Under the pieces are notes generated by a model that was not told where the DNA came from, ran no database searches, and saw only the letters and a list, made by a program, of their open reading frames with translations. Both the position numbers and the translations under genes were made by a program. This document shows positions 18,370-28,091 of a DNA stretch of 64,000 bases, piece by piece. Origin of the DNA: an uncultured Chitinophaga sp. (GTDB taxonomy: Bacteria > Bacteroidota > Bacteroidia > Chitinophagales > Chitinophagaceae); NCBI RefSeq assembly GCF_937898475.1, contig NZ_CALEJS010000041.1, forward strand, positions 253,089 to 317,088, in the 5' to 3' direction. Position 1 is the first letter of the stretch; every line of letters begins with the position of its first letter.

Positions 18370-18798
18370 CTACTTCGGCCGCACCGCCTGCCTCGCCAGC
18401 AACTTCCACCCGCCGCCTTCTTTCACCCATACCAGCAGTACGTTTAAGTGCACCGTACCTGCCTGGCCGTTGTCTTTCGTGTCTCCATCGAGGGTGTGAC
18501 GTACGATGGCGGTATTACCGGCTACGGTGATGGTCTGATCAGACAGGTTCAATGTTACAAAGTCTGATTTTCCGCTTACCAGCGCTTCTACAAAAGCGGC
18601 TTTATCTTCGATCTTGCCGCTGGAATGGCCGTAGCTGAGGCGGTTGTCTGCTATTTTTTCAAGCGAAGCCTTATCGCCGTCTAACAGCGCTTTACGCAGG
18701 CTTTCTACCGCCTGGCCAACTGCTTTTTCATCTTTGGATTGTGCAGAAGCAATGTGCATCATGGCACAGCAAACGAGGAATAATAAAGGGCGTTTCAT
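18370..18798 (-). CDS. Exported NTF2-like (DUF4440) protein
   Basis: 142 residues from the ATG at 18798, chosen because it is followed at once by a signal peptide (MKRPLLFLVCCAMMHIASAQ); an upstream ATG at 18849 would bury it. The mature part is a single SnoaL/NTF2-like cone fold: helical VGQAVESLRKALLDGD, then strands ending GGWKLLARQAV. Such small periplasmic proteins bind ligands or act as minor enzymes; no catalytic residues stand out. Confidence 0.75.
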   Translation of the reverse strand: MKRPLLFLVCCAMMHIASAQSKDEKAVGQAVESLRKALLDGDKASLEKIADNRLSYGHSSGKIEDKAAFVEALVSGKSDFVTLNLSDQTITVAGNTAIVRHTLDGDTKDNGQAGTVHLNVLLVWVKEGGGWKLLARQAVRPK

Positions 18799-18868
18799 TA
18801 CCAGGTATTTGATTACCTTAAAAGTAATCAATAATATTTGGTATCGCAACTCATGACAAGGGACGCTG

Positions 18869-19348
18869 TCAGCGTTTTTCCCTTGCCGTTATATACCCGT
18901 TGAAGGTGATCGGCTGCCGGTTATTACTCAGCACCTGCAGGGAACCATAACCTTCTTCGGAGATCATCAGCGACATCTGGCGTACATCGTTCGCATCTTT
19001 CGGCCTGATCACAATGTCCCATCCTCCTTTGCGTTTATTTTCTATGGTATATTCAAAGTCCTTTGATTTGAACTGTAAGCCTCCCTTTGAAGGATCGATC
19101 GGTGCGGTATAGGCACGGCCAAAATAAGGCAGGTAGCTGATAATGGAATCTTTCGCTATCTTGAGATCGTAATCAGTGGTGAGCTGCCTGCTGCGTCCCC
19201 CCATGGGTAGCATGGTCTGTGCTTTGAATACGTAGGAGCGGGCGTCTATCAGTTCTTTTATTTCCGCTTTCTTATCCTGTGCAAGCATCGTCTTTGTACT
19301 GGCCAGGCCAATGGCCAGGCATAACATTCCCTTCAATAACTGTTTCAT
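18869..19348 (-). CDS. DUF4251 exported protein
   Basis: 159 residues from the ATG at 19348, which begins a signal peptide (MKQLLKGMLCLAIGLAST...AQ). The rest matches DUF4251, a Bacteroidota-specific lipocalin-like family: YVFKAQTMLP near the start, DYDLKIAKDSIISYLPYFG, and FNGYI at the end. Function unknown; it is envelope-located. It is divergent from the alpha/beta hydrolase gene, with 43 bases between the starts. Confidence 0.8.
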   Translation of the reverse strand: MKQLLKGMLCLAIGLASTKTMLAQDKKAEIKELIDARSYVFKAQTMLPMGGRSRQLTTDYDLKIAKDSIISYLPYFGRAYTAPIDPSKGGLQFKSKDFEYTIENKRKGGWDIVIRPKDANDVRQMSLMISEEGYGSLQVLSNNRQPITFNGYITAREKR

Positions 19349-19391
19349 GACTCTGTACATTTTAATAATTTTATACCAAGTATCCTGTATT

Positions 19392-20303
19392 ATGCGTTCA
19401 CCCATCTACTGTATCATCGCCCTGCTTTTATGCAATACTGCCCGATCACAGCAAACAGACTCCATAAAATATGCCAACGGTTACCTGTATTATCATACAT
19501 ACGGTAAAGGCGCCCCTGTTATTGTTCTGACCGGCGGCCCCGGTAATTCCTACCGCCAGCAGGAAGCAGTGGCCATGGAACTGGGTAAGTCCTATAAGGC
19601 TATCCTGCTTGAACAGCGGGGCACCGGGCGTTCCATTCCTGCCCCCTTTGATTCCACTACCATTACTTTGGAGTCGGCCATAGCCGATGTGGGCCGCCTG
19701 CAGGATCACCTGCAGATCAAACAGGCGCTTATTTACGGCCATTCCTGGGGCGCGATGCTGGCTATGTGCTATGCGGCCACGCATCCTGAAAAAGTGAAGG
19801 CCCTGGTACTGGTAGCGCCCGGCTATTATAAAATATCGCAGGAGCTTTTTGCCGTGCACCTGGCTAATGTAAGATCCAGGTTAGGCCTGGCGGAGCTGCG
19901 GCAGCTGGACTCCCTGTCCGCAAAAACAAACCGGAGCGCGGAAGAAGCGGCTGCTTACGACCGCCTGGTCCGTTATGGCTACATTTACAATAAGTACAAG
20001 ATAGACAGCCTTTTACCACAGATTAATGCCGCCCCCTCCAATGCCACCATGCGCGACCTGATGATCAAAGACCTTATGCGCAGCGGATATGACCTTACGG
20101 CGCGTCCCGCATTAAGCCGTTATAAAGGCCCCATCCAGGTGATCTCCGGCCGCCAGGATGCACTTGCCTTCTACACCTACGAGCTGAAGATCATCCACCC
20201 CTCCATGCAACTGCACTGGATCCAGGAATCCGGACATTTCCCGATGTTTGAGCAACCGAAAGCGTTTTATGACACGCTATCACAGGTATTACAAAAATTG
20301 TGA
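19392..20303 (+). CDS. Exported proline-iminopeptidase-like alpha/beta hydrolase
   Basis: 303 residues from the ATG at 19392, which gives a signal peptide (MRSPIYCIIALLLCNTARSQ). Features of the S33 group: GGPGNSYR oxyanion region, EQRGTGRS, nucleophile GHSWGAML, acid in SGRQDALA and histidine in ESGHFPMF. It should hydrolyse small amides or esters in the periplasm. Followed by a GTTTGA-type hairpin that may terminate transcription. Confidence 0.8.
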   Translation: MRSPIYCIIALLLCNTARSQQTDSIKYANGYLYYHTYGKGAPVIVLTGGPGNSYRQQEAVAMELGKSYKAILLEQRGTGRSIPAPFDSTTITLESAIADVGRLQDHLQIKQALIYGHSWGAMLAMCYAATHPEKVKALVLVAPGYYKISQELFAVHLANVRSRLGLAELRQLDSLSAKTNRSAEEAAAYDRLVRYGYIYNKYKIDSLLPQINAAPSNATMRDLMIKDLMRSGYDLTARPALSRYKGPIQVISGRQDALAFYTYELKIIHPSMQLHWIQESGHFPMFEQPKAFYDTLSQVLQKL

Positions 20304-20328
20304 ACATTTGACAGTCAGAGAGACTAAA

Positions 20329-20383
20329 AGTTTAAAGGTTTGAAAGTTTGATCACGTTCGCGAACGTTTCAAACCTTTAAACT
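20329..20383. repeat. GTTTGA-type intergenic hairpin
   Basis: Perfect 17-bp arms (AGTTTAAAGGTTTGAAA at 20329-20345 and its complement at 20367-20383). Just inside is a perfect 12-bp palindrome CGTTCGCGAACG (20355-20366). Related hairpins occur at 28891-29004, 39308-39363 and 52614-52691. Confidence 0.75.
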
Positions 20384-20480
20384 ATCAAACCCTCAAACTG
20401 GCAAACATTTTTTGGCTTTTATTTAACACTCATGCCGCAACTATCGGGCGGCCGGCTGTTCATTATCCGTTTGCCTGCCG

Positions 20481-20488
20481 TAAATTTG
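20481..20488 (+). promoter_or_regulatory. Bacteroidota -7 element before the TetR gene
   Basis: TAAATTTG fits the TAnnTTTG consensus and is 45 bases before the ATG. No matching TTTG stands 19 bases upstream, so the call rests on the -7 box only. Confidence 0.4.
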
Positions 20489-20533
20489 TATAGTGAATAT
20501 TAACCCTGTGCCCAAACCGTAAATACTTGCATT

Positions 20534-21163
20534 ATGGAGAAGCAACAACTACGCGATGCGTATAAATTATACTGGCTGGAGAATGGTAAAGCCCCTGTTT
20601 CTGTGTATGCCTTCTGTAAGATCGTCAACATTCCTGAAACGGCTTTCTATGACAGCTACAGCTCTCTCGAATCCCTGGAAAGGGATATCTGGCTGGGCAT
20701 CTTCGAGGAAACCACTGATCAGCTGAAGGCGGACGAGATCTACCAGCAGTATTCCGCCCGGGAAAAGCTGCTCACCTTCTATTTCCTGTGGGTACAGAAA
20801 CTGAAGGCAGACCGCAGCTATATTCTCCTCCAGAAAGAGAAATTCGGTTTCCCGGTACTGCACCAGGGACAACTGGAAAGCTTCCGCAAAGCTTTCTATA
20901 AGTATGCGGAAGAACTGATCAGGGAAGGTTACCAGACCAAAGAGATCAGGGAAAGAAAATATATTTCTGACCAGTATGTACATGGTTTCTGGGTACAGGC
21001 GCTGTTTGTGCTGCGTTACTGGATCACAGATACCAGCGATAAATTTGAAATGACCGATGCCGCCATTGAAAAAGCAGTGCATCTCAGTTTCCAGCTGATC
21101 GGTGAAAACACTATAGACGGCCTGCTGGATTTCGGTAAATTCATGTTCACAGGGAAACAATAA
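20534..21163 (+). CDS. TetR-family regulator
   Basis: 209 residues. The N-terminal helices include the TetR-like recognition region VSVYAFCKIVNIPETAFYDSYSSLESLERDIW, in which AFYDSYSS takes the place of the usual YHYFxSK. The C-terminal part is helical, as in ligand-binding TetR domains. It is ten bases upstream of an AarF-type kinase gene, a pairing that suggests both are expressed together and that the regulator controls the operon. Confidence 0.75.
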   Translation: MEKQQLRDAYKLYWLENGKAPVSVYAFCKIVNIPETAFYDSYSSLESLERDIWLGIFEETTDQLKADEIYQQYSAREKLLTFYFLWVQKLKADRSYILLQKEKFGFPVLHQGQLESFRKAFYKYAEELIREGYQTKEIRERKYISDQYVHGFWVQALFVLRYWITDTSDKFEMTDAAIEKAVHLSFQLIGENTIDGLLDFGKFMFTGKQ

Positions 21164-21173
21164 TCAGCATGGT

Positions 21174-22502
21174 ATGAAGGAACAATCGAACATCCCTACC
21201 GGCAAGGTGGAAAGGGCCGGACGTTTTATTACCACCGGATTGAAAGTAGGCACCAATTATCTCAAACATTATACCCGCAAGCTGATGGATCCTACCACCA
21301 GCAAAGAGGAGCTGCATGCAGACAATGCAGAAGATATTTACGACACCCTCAGCCAGCTGAAAGGCAGCGCCCTGAAAGTGGCGCAGATGCTCAGCATGGA
21401 TAAAGGCATGCTGCCCAAAGCATACTCCGACCTCTTTTCCATGTCGCAATACAGCGCTCCTCCCCTTTCCGGTCCGCTGGTGGTGAACACCTTCCTTAAA
21501 ACACTGGGTAAATCGCCCACGCAGCTGTACGACCAGTTTGATATGAAGGCTGCGAATGCCGCCTCTATCGGACAGGTTCACAGGGCCAGCAAATGGGGCA
21601 AACAGCTCGCTATCAAAATACAGTATCCCGGCGTGGCCAACAGCGTAAAGTCTGACCTGCGGATCGTAAAACCGTTTGCCGTCCGCATCGTAGGGATGAA
21701 CGAAGTAGATATGAATAAATACTTCGAGGAGATAGAGACCAAACTGCTGGAAGAAACGGATTACAAACTGGAGCTGCACCGTTCCATGGAACTCTCCGCC
21801 CTTTGCGCACATATTCCCAACCTGGTGTTCCCCGGCTATTATCCCGAGCTCTCTTCAGAAAGAGTGATCACCATGGACTGGCTGGACGGTTTTCACCTGA
21901 AAGAATTCCTGCAACGCAATCCTTCGCAGGAGGCGCGCAACAGCATTGGCCAGGCGTTGTGGGACTTCTACGATTTCCAGATGCACCAGCTCAAAAAAGT
22001 GCATGCAGACCCGCACCCGGGTAACTTCCTGATGCGCGATGATGGCACCGTAGGCATTTTCGATTTCGGCTGCATCAAGGAAATACCTGCAGACTTTTAC
22101 CAGAACTATTTCATGCTGGTAGATAAAGAGGTGCTGAAAGATGAGGCCAAACGTATGGAGATCTACATGAACCTGGAAATGATCCATCCTACTGATACGG
22201 AAAAGGAGATCACTTTTTATTCAGGGCTCTTTCAGCAGATGATAGACCTCCTTACCCTGCCTTTCACACAGGACCGCTTTGACTTTGGCAACGAGTCTTA
22301 CTTCGCGGAAATATACGCCTACATGGATTACCTGTACAACCTGAAGGAAGTGCGCGATTCCAAAGTAGCCAGGGGCTCCCGCCATTCGCTGTATGTGAAC
22401 CGCACGTATTTCGGGCTGTATTCCATCCTGAGTGAGCTGAAAGCAGATATTTTTACGGGGATAGGCCGTTCAACGGCGCTGATGCACCAGCAGGCTTCTT
22501 AG
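21174..22502 (+). CDS. AarF/ABC1/UbiB-family atypical kinase
   Basis: 442 residues. ABC1/ADCK features: the KxGQ-like loop LKGSALKVAQMLSMD near residue 60, AAMAASIGQVHRA-type motif (ASIGQVHRA), ADPHPGNF with the catalytic loop and IFDFGCIKEI in place of DFG. These kinase-like ATPases support isoprenoid quinone synthesis or lipid homeostasis. No C-terminal membrane segments are obvious. Co-directional with the TetR gene, ten bases apart. Confidence 0.85.
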   Translation: MKEQSNIPTGKVERAGRFITTGLKVGTNYLKHYTRKLMDPTTSKEELHADNAEDIYDTLSQLKGSALKVAQMLSMDKGMLPKAYSDLFSMSQYSAPPLSGPLVVNTFLKTLGKSPTQLYDQFDMKAANAASIGQVHRASKWGKQLAIKIQYPGVANSVKSDLRIVKPFAVRIVGMNEVDMNKYFEEIETKLLEETDYKLELHRSMELSALCAHIPNLVFPGYYPELSSERVITMDWLDGFHLKEFLQRNPSQEARNSIGQALWDFYDFQMHQLKKVHADPHPGNFLMRDDGTVGIFDFGCIKEIPADFYQNYFMLVDKEVLKDEAKRMEIYMNLEMIHPTDTEKEITFYSGLFQQMIDLLTLPFTQDRFDFGNESYFAEIYAYMDYLYNLKEVRDSKVARGSRHSLYVNRTYFGLYSILSELKADIFTGIGRSTALMHQQAS

Positions 22503-22505
22503 GAA

Positions 22506-24944
22506 CTACTCCCCCCGCAAACTATCCACCGGATTCGCCACTGCTGCCCTGATGGACTGAAAACTGATCGTTATCAACGCGATGATCAGCACCAGTACAC
22601 CCGCCACTGCAAAGATCCACCAGCTGATGGTAGTCTGGTAAGCAAAATTCTGCAGCCACTGATGCATGCCCCACCACGCAATTGGTGACGCCAGCAATAC
22701 GGCTATCGCTACCAGCTTCAGAAAGTCTTTGGATACCAGGGTGGTGACCTGCGTTACAGAAGCCCCCAGCACCTTACGGATGCTGATCTCTTTACTGCGC
22801 TGTTCCGCCATGTAGGCAGACAATGCAAACAATCCCAGGCAAGCTACAATAATGGCCAGTATGGCAAAGCTGCTGAAGATTCTCCCGGTACGGAGCACAT
22901 CATCATACATGGCTGCAAAACGCTCATCCAGGAAGGTATACCGGAAAGGCTGAAGCGGACTGATACTTTTCCATACGCCGGTGATGGCGGCGATGGACCT
23001 TTGCATATCCGCGGCTTTCAATTTGACGGACACAATGGTAGGACTGTTACCCAGCACCATACAAAGCGGGACAATGCGGTTGCGCATACTTTCAAAGTTG
23101 AAGTCCTTTACAACCCCCACGATCTCACGTGGCGGACCGCCATTGGTCAGGCGTTTTCCTACCACATTTTTCTCCCCGGGAAACAACTTCGCGGCCATGG
23201 TCTCATTGATAATTGCCGCCTGTGAATATGTAGGCATGTTCTTCGAAAAATTACGGCCGGCTACCAGCTGCATGCCCATGGTTTCAATATAGTCTGCATC
23301 TATATTCCAGAACTGCCCGCTCACTTCACTTTCCTCCGTCTGCTTCCCTTCTTTCCAGAACGGATTGCCATTTCTTTTTGTACCAGACACCGGCAGATAG
23401 TCACTGATCGCTACATGCTGTACCTGCGGCAGCTTCGCCAGCTCCTGTTTCAGCACGCCAACCTGGTTCCCCAGTGTATTGGCGCCCTGGATCATCATCA
23501 CCTGCTCTTTTTCAAATCCCAGTTCCTTGTTAAGGATAAACTGCATCTGGCGGTAAATCACAAATGTGCCGATGATCAGGATCACGGAAGTAGTGAACTG
23601 GAACACCACCAGGCCGCTTCTCAGACCCTTATTCTTTGTGCCCTGGCTTAGCTTGCCTTTCAATACCGCCATTGGCTGGAAGGAAGAAAGATAAAGTGCA
23701 GGATATAGCCCCGCTACAATACCGATTGTAAATGCAGCGCTGATGAGCAATGGCGCCAGCCACCAGGCAGTCCAGGGTATAGACAGGGATTTACCCGACA
23801 GTGTATTAAAATACGGTAGCAGCAACCAGGCCAATAGCATTGCGATGCAGAAAGAAAGAAAACTGTACAACAATGATTCTGAGAGGAACTGCTTCACCAG
23901 GTCGCTGCGATAAGAGCCGATCGCTTTCTTCAAACCCACCTCTCTTGCGCGGTTGGCTGATCTGGCGGTAGAAAGATTGATAAAGTTAATACAGGCGATC
24001 ACGAGGATAAACACCGCAATAGCGCCGAACAGCCATACGAAAATGATGCTGTTCTGCCCGCCGTCAATACCGCCTGATCGCAGGTGAATATCTTTTACCG
24101 GTTGTGAGATGAACCTTAACTGCAAAGATTTGCCGATCTTTTCTGCCACCTTACTGCCCATTTGCCTTAATGCGGGCAAGTAATACTTGTTCACCACCAA
24201 ATCCAGCAGCATGGCATTAAACCTGTCCATATCAGTACCGGGGCGCGGCATTACATAGGTTTCATAATTACTGGCCAGCCACTCTGTTTGTTCGCCCGGC
24301 CAGAACTCCACTCCTCTCAGCGTCAGCAGGAAATCATAATGCAAATGGCTGTTATCCGGGAAATTCTCCATCACGCCACCTATGCGGTAGGGCGTTTTAA
24401 GATTATCGTTCAGGATCAATACCTTTCCTACCGGGTCCTCGCCCGGGAAATATTTATCTGCTTTTCTCCTGGATATTACGATGGTATTGGGCTCTTTCAG
24501 GGCTTGCCGGCGGTCGCCATACACCATCGGTATCGTGAATACCTGCAACAATTCCGGATCTGCATAGGCAAAACCTTCTTCAAAAGTATTCTCTGCCTTA
24601 TCAGCCCGCCGCAACTGGTTATTACCTGCGCCGGTGAACAAAGAGTTAGACATTAAACGCGCTGACAGTGTTATCTCCGGAAAATCATCTTTTATGGCCC
24701 GGGCAAATGGCGCAGGCCATGAGGCGCCCTTCCTCATCCCGCTTTCATCCTCCAGCTCTCCTATCACACGGTAAATGCGGTCTGCATTGGGGTAATAGCT
24801 GTCGTAACTCAACTCATGCCTGATATATAAAGCAATCAGCAAACAGGCGGTAATACTCAAAGCAAAGCCGCCTATTTTAACAGCTGCATACATTTTCTGT
24901 TTGGAAAGTTGCCGGATGGCGATCTTGAAATAGTTTTTCAGCAT
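22506..24944 (-). CDS. FtsX/MacB-type ABC transporter permease
   Basis: 812 residues from the ATG at 24944 (MLKNYFKIAIRQL), the usual start for this Bacteroidota family; an in-frame ATG 25 codons upstream is less likely. Layout: one N-terminal membrane helix, a MacB periplasmic core domain, an FtsX domain of three helices near residues 290-430, a second helix plus periplasmic domain, and a second FtsX domain ending before ANPVDSLRGE. Such proteins couple to a MacB-type ATPase to move peptides or lipoproteins or to transmit force; no ATPase gene is adjacent. Single gene, convergent with the AarF gene three bases away. Confidence 0.9.
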   Translation of the reverse strand: MLKNYFKIAIRQLSKQKMYAAVKIGGFALSITACLLIALYIRHELSYDSYYPNADRIYRVIGELEDESGMRKGASWPAPFARAIKDDFPEITLSARLMSNSLFTGAGNNQLRRADKAENTFEEGFAYADPELLQVFTIPMVYGDRRQALKEPNTIVISRRKADKYFPGEDPVGKVLILNDNLKTPYRIGGVMENFPDNSHLHYDFLLTLRGVEFWPGEQTEWLASNYETYVMPRPGTDMDRFNAMLLDLVVNKYYLPALRQMGSKVAEKIGKSLQLRFISQPVKDIHLRSGGIDGGQNSIIFVWLFGAIAVFILVIACINFINLSTARSANRAREVGLKKAIGSYRSDLVKQFLSESLLYSFLSFCIAMLLAWLLLPYFNTLSGKSLSIPWTAWWLAPLLISAAFTIGIVAGLYPALYLSSFQPMAVLKGKLSQGTKNKGLRSGLVVFQFTTSVILIIGTFVIYRQMQFILNKELGFEKEQVMMIQGANTLGNQVGVLKQELAKLPQVQHVAISDYLPVSGTKRNGNPFWKEGKQTEESEVSGQFWNIDADYIETMGMQLVAGRNFSKNMPTYSQAAIINETMAAKLFPGEKNVVGKRLTNGGPPREIVGVVKDFNFESMRNRIVPLCMVLGNSPTIVSVKLKAADMQRSIAAITGVWKSISPLQPFRYTFLDERFAAMYDDVLRTGRIFSSFAILAIIVACLGLFALSAYMAEQRSKEISIRKVLGASVTQVTTLVSKDFLKLVAIAVLLASPIAWWGMHQWLQNFAYQTTISWWIFAVAGVLVLIIALITISFQSIRAAVANPVDSLRGE

Positions 24945-25080
24945 CAACTCTGGTTTAAGTTGCGATGATGATACAAAGGTAATGCCTGGCGATGAGCCAT
25001 TGATAATCAAACAGTTCAAATATTACAATGTCCGGTTTTGAAAGCAGCGTGTTCACTTCCGGACAGTAGCATTACTTTAA

Positions 25081-25518
25081 CATGATGGAACGGAAACGCA
25101 CTATTACGGTTTTGACACTGCCTGGGATAAGCAGTACGACCGGCTATTGCAGCTGCCTCCCTATACGCCGGAGAAGCTGACCATGCCGTATATGTACCTT
25201 AGTAGCGGCCGCTCCGGTGCATTTGATTCGGTATACGTTTTCTCAGCGCATATCCCTGCAAAGGAAAAGTATTATTTGCGCTTTACGAATGGCACGCATG
25301 AAGACTTCTCCAGCATGGCGATTATCGCCAAAAAGCTGCAGCCCTCTACCCAGTATGTACATGCGGAAAATTATGATACCATTTGCAAACTGGCATCGAT
25401 ATTCTTTCAGCAATACCTGAAGCATAGCAAAACCGCCACAACAGCCGCCTACATCAAACAGCTTACAAATGCAGATTCAGCGCAGTTCAGCACGCGTTAC
25501 CCTACACCCTCCCCATAA
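25081..25518 (+). pseudogene. Orphan C-terminal fragment of an exported or envelope protein
   Basis: The frame is open from a TAA at 25078-25080 to TAA at 25516-25518 (145 residues) but has no good start; the first usable codon is a TTG at 25147. Its composition is protein-like (HYYGFDTAWDKQYDRLLQLPPYTP ... MPYMYLSSGRSG), with a C-terminal helical region and a peptide-like tail. It looks like the 3' remnant of a hydrolase-like gene truncated at its 5' side. The upstream 60 bases also belong to no gene. Overlaps the phospholipase C 3' end by 17 bases. Confidence 0.4.
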
Positions 25519-28006
25519 GCGGATCCGTAAAACTGCTCTTACCCGTTTCCACACGCCCGGCAAAACGCTGTTCAAAGCCATCGGCGCCTTTCACCTTTAC
25601 ACTGTGATCGTACCAGCCGAAACTTTTTGAAAGGTCCAGCAGCACGTCTTTTGATGCACCGGCATTTAAGACCTGTGTACGGCTGCCCGTTTTGTAGGAG
25701 TTATCGGTGATCTCTATGGTTAACGCCGCCTTGCTGTTATTAACCAGCTTAAGCAGCAGTTGCTGCGCAGCAGCAGGGGCATACATACAGCTAACGCCTA
25801 CCTGCGGATCCTTGCCACTGCCTTTAAACTCGCGGAAGAAGCCATTAGGGCCATGTACCTGTAAATGATATTGCCCGCCTTCAAAATTGCTCAGCTGCCA
25901 GGTATCCTGCAGCTGGTCGCCTGCACTTACGGCATAAGACCACACCGTGTTATCACTGCCTTTCCAGCTGTCCGGCGCATATACTGTGAAAGGCGCGCCT
26001 GCGGCCTTCTTGCCAAAGGTTTTATTTCCGGCGGCAAAAGATATTTCGAAGCTGTTGTTTTTCAACTGCCCGTTCACGTAAAGCTCGTAGGGCAGCGCAT
26101 TGGAGGGACGGATACCTTTCTCCTGGCTGGGCATTAAAGGAGTAGCGGCCGGGTTACGGTTGATCAGCGCTATTTCTGCATCGCTTAGTTTTTTATAACC
26201 GTCGGGTACCCCCTTGAATTTAGCCTTATGCACACTCTCAATGAAAGCATTCTTTTCAACGAAAGCAGGCTGTTTGATCTTTTCGCCGTTGTAGGGCCGG
26301 AACACAGAGCTGAGGTTGCCGCATACGGTTCGGCGCCAGGCGGTGATATTGGTTTCCTGTATTGATTTGCCTGTTTTATGCTGCAGGAATTCTTCCAGGA
26401 ACTGAAGCGAAGAGGTATGATCAAACACCTGGGAATTCACCCATCCGCCGCGGCTCCAGGGCGATGCGATCACCAGGGGTACCCGGTAGCCCAGGCCGAT
26501 AGGACTTTCGCGTTTATGATCTTCAGATATCCAGGTGCGTTGCTGTTCCTGCTGCCTGCTTACAAATTCCACCCCGGCGTCTATACCGTCGGATACCTTG
26601 CCGCTGTTCTTATCACGCGGGTTAGGCGCAACAAAGGGCGGCACGTGGTCAAAGTAACCGTCATTCTCGTCATAGGTGAGCACAAAGATGGTCTTCTTCC
26701 ATACTTCCGGGTTGCTGGTAAGGATGTCCATCACTTCAGATACATACCAGGCGCCGTACCACGCGGAGCTGGGGTGATCGGAGAAATTCTCCGGCGCCAC
26801 CAGCCAGGATACGGCAGGCAGGCTGCCGTTCTTTACATCTTCCCGGAACTGGTACAAGATATCCCCTTTGGGGATCGTCACTTTACGGGGGGTGTTACCG
26901 TCCTGGTATTGCAGAGTGGTAAGCTTGCCGAATTCGGGATCCTTTTTATTGATGGTAAATGCTTTTTCGTGCAGGCTTTTCATTTGTGGCGAAAGCTTCT
27001 CATACTTTTCGCGGGTATACAGCTGCTGATCCTTCTTTACCCTTGCCAGTTCGTCTTTCTTACGCCGGAGGCTTTTTTTGAGCGCTTCTGCCTTGTCTGC
27101 CGCTGCAGCGGCTACCTGTTTTTCCAGTGCGGCTATTTCTGCAGGCAGTTTAGCGGCTGCTTTATCCAGGTAGTTCAGGTATCTTTCGGACAGCTTTACG
27201 TTGAATTGGGAAAAGTACTCTATCGGGTTATCGCCATAATTGGCCAGCCAGCTGTCTTCCTCCCCGGTAAAACCACCTTCCACGCTGATATCGTTCTGGT
27301 AAATTCTCCAGGAAACACCCTGTTCTTCCAGTCTTTCCGGAAAGGTTTTCCAGCTCGCCATGTTGGTGTAATCCGCTTCCTCGTTCCATACCAGGGCGGG
27401 CGAGTTTTCGTTTTGCTGCGCGCGGATGGTGCCCGTCCAGAAATACAGGCGGTTGGGCGTAGTACCGGTCAGTGAAGAGCAGAAATGCTGGTCGCACACG
27501 GTAAAGGCGTCTGCCAGGGCGTAATAGAAGGGAATATCCCTGCGGGTGTAATAGCCCATGGTCAGGGGCATTTTAGCATATTCAGGATGGCCGGAGGGCT
27601 TTGCATCCAGCCATTTATCGTATTTGCCATTGTTGCGGGCATCAACCTGGTTGCTCCAGGAATGCGGCAGTGAGCCCATCCAGGTAACCCTGGTTTCTTT
27701 CATATTGAGGCGGAAGGGAGCGTAGGTTTCGCCGGCGGCATTGGTCTGCAGCCATACGCTGTTCTTATTGGGCAGGCGGATGGCCCGTGGATCGTTAAAA
27801 CCGCGTACGCCCTGCAATGCACCGTAGCAGTGATCAAAGGAGCGGTTTTCCTGCATGAGGAACACAATGTGTTCCGCATCCAGGTAGGTAGTGCCCGGGG
27901 CAGGATCGATAGCCAGTGCGCGCTGAACAGAAGCCGGTAATGTTGCGAAGCCTGCAGCGCCCGATAACAGGGCTGCTTTTTTGAGAAATTCCCTTCTTGA
28001 ATCCAT
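25502..28006 (-). CDS. Tat-exported phospholipase C, phosphocholine-specific type
   Basis: 834 residues from the ATG at 28006, selected because it is followed by the twin-arginine signal SRREFLKKAALLSG. The phosphoesterase (AcpA/PLC) domain shows QENRSFDHCYGALQG with the metal-binding Glu/Asn, the GTTPNR block and DENDGYFDHVPPF; two C-terminal DUF756-like beta domains (about residues 640-830) complete the family architecture. A lysine/alanine-rich helical insertion at about 300-350 is predicted coiled coil. It cleaves phosphatidylcholine or sphingomyelin outside the inner membrane. Monocistronic. Confidence 0.9.
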   Translation of the reverse strand: MDSRREFLKKAALLSGAAGFATLPASVQRALAIDPAPGTTYLDAEHIVFLMQENRSFDHCYGALQGVRGFNDPRAIRLPNKNSVWLQTNAAGETYAPFRLNMKETRVTWMGSLPHSWSNQVDARNNGKYDKWLDAKPSGHPEYAKMPLTMGYYTRRDIPFYYALADAFTVCDQHFCSSLTGTTPNRLYFWTGTIRAQQNENSPALVWNEEADYTNMASWKTFPERLEEQGVSWRIYQNDISVEGGFTGEEDSWLANYGDNPIEYFSQFNVKLSERYLNYLDKAAAKLPAEIAALEKQVAAAAADKAEALKKSLRRKKDELARVKKDQQLYTREKYEKLSPQMKSLHEKAFTINKKDPEFGKLTTLQYQDGNTPRKVTIPKGDILYQFREDVKNGSLPAVSWLVAPENFSDHPSSAWYGAWYVSEVMDILTSNPEVWKKTIFVLTYDENDGYFDHVPPFVAPNPRDKNSGKVSDGIDAGVEFVSRQQEQQRTWISEDHKRESPIGLGYRVPLVIASPWSRGGWVNSQVFDHTSSLQFLEEFLQHKTGKSIQETNITAWRRTVCGNLSSVFRPYNGEKIKQPAFVEKNAFIESVHKAKFKGVPDGYKKLSDAEIALINRNPAATPLMPSQEKGIRPSNALPYELYVNGQLKNNSFEISFAAGNKTFGKKAAGAPFTVYAPDSWKGSDNTVWSYAVSAGDQLQDTWQLSNFEGGQYHLQVHGPNGFFREFKGSGKDPQVGVSCMYAPAAAQQLLLKLVNNSKAALTIEITDNSYKTGSRTQVLNAGASKDVLLDLSKSFGWYDHSVKVKGADGFEQRFAGRVETGKSSFTDPLMGRV

Positions 28007-28091
28007 GATGGTATACAATTGTTTACAAAGCGTAAAAATATTCAAGGTTTATTAATAACCTAGTGAGGCAGCATAATTAATGAAATGGCAA

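Noticed and set aside
26378..27475. 365-codon plus-strand frame inside the phospholipase C gene
   Set aside because: Antisense to strongly conserved phospholipase motifs; composition is typical of a shadow frame.
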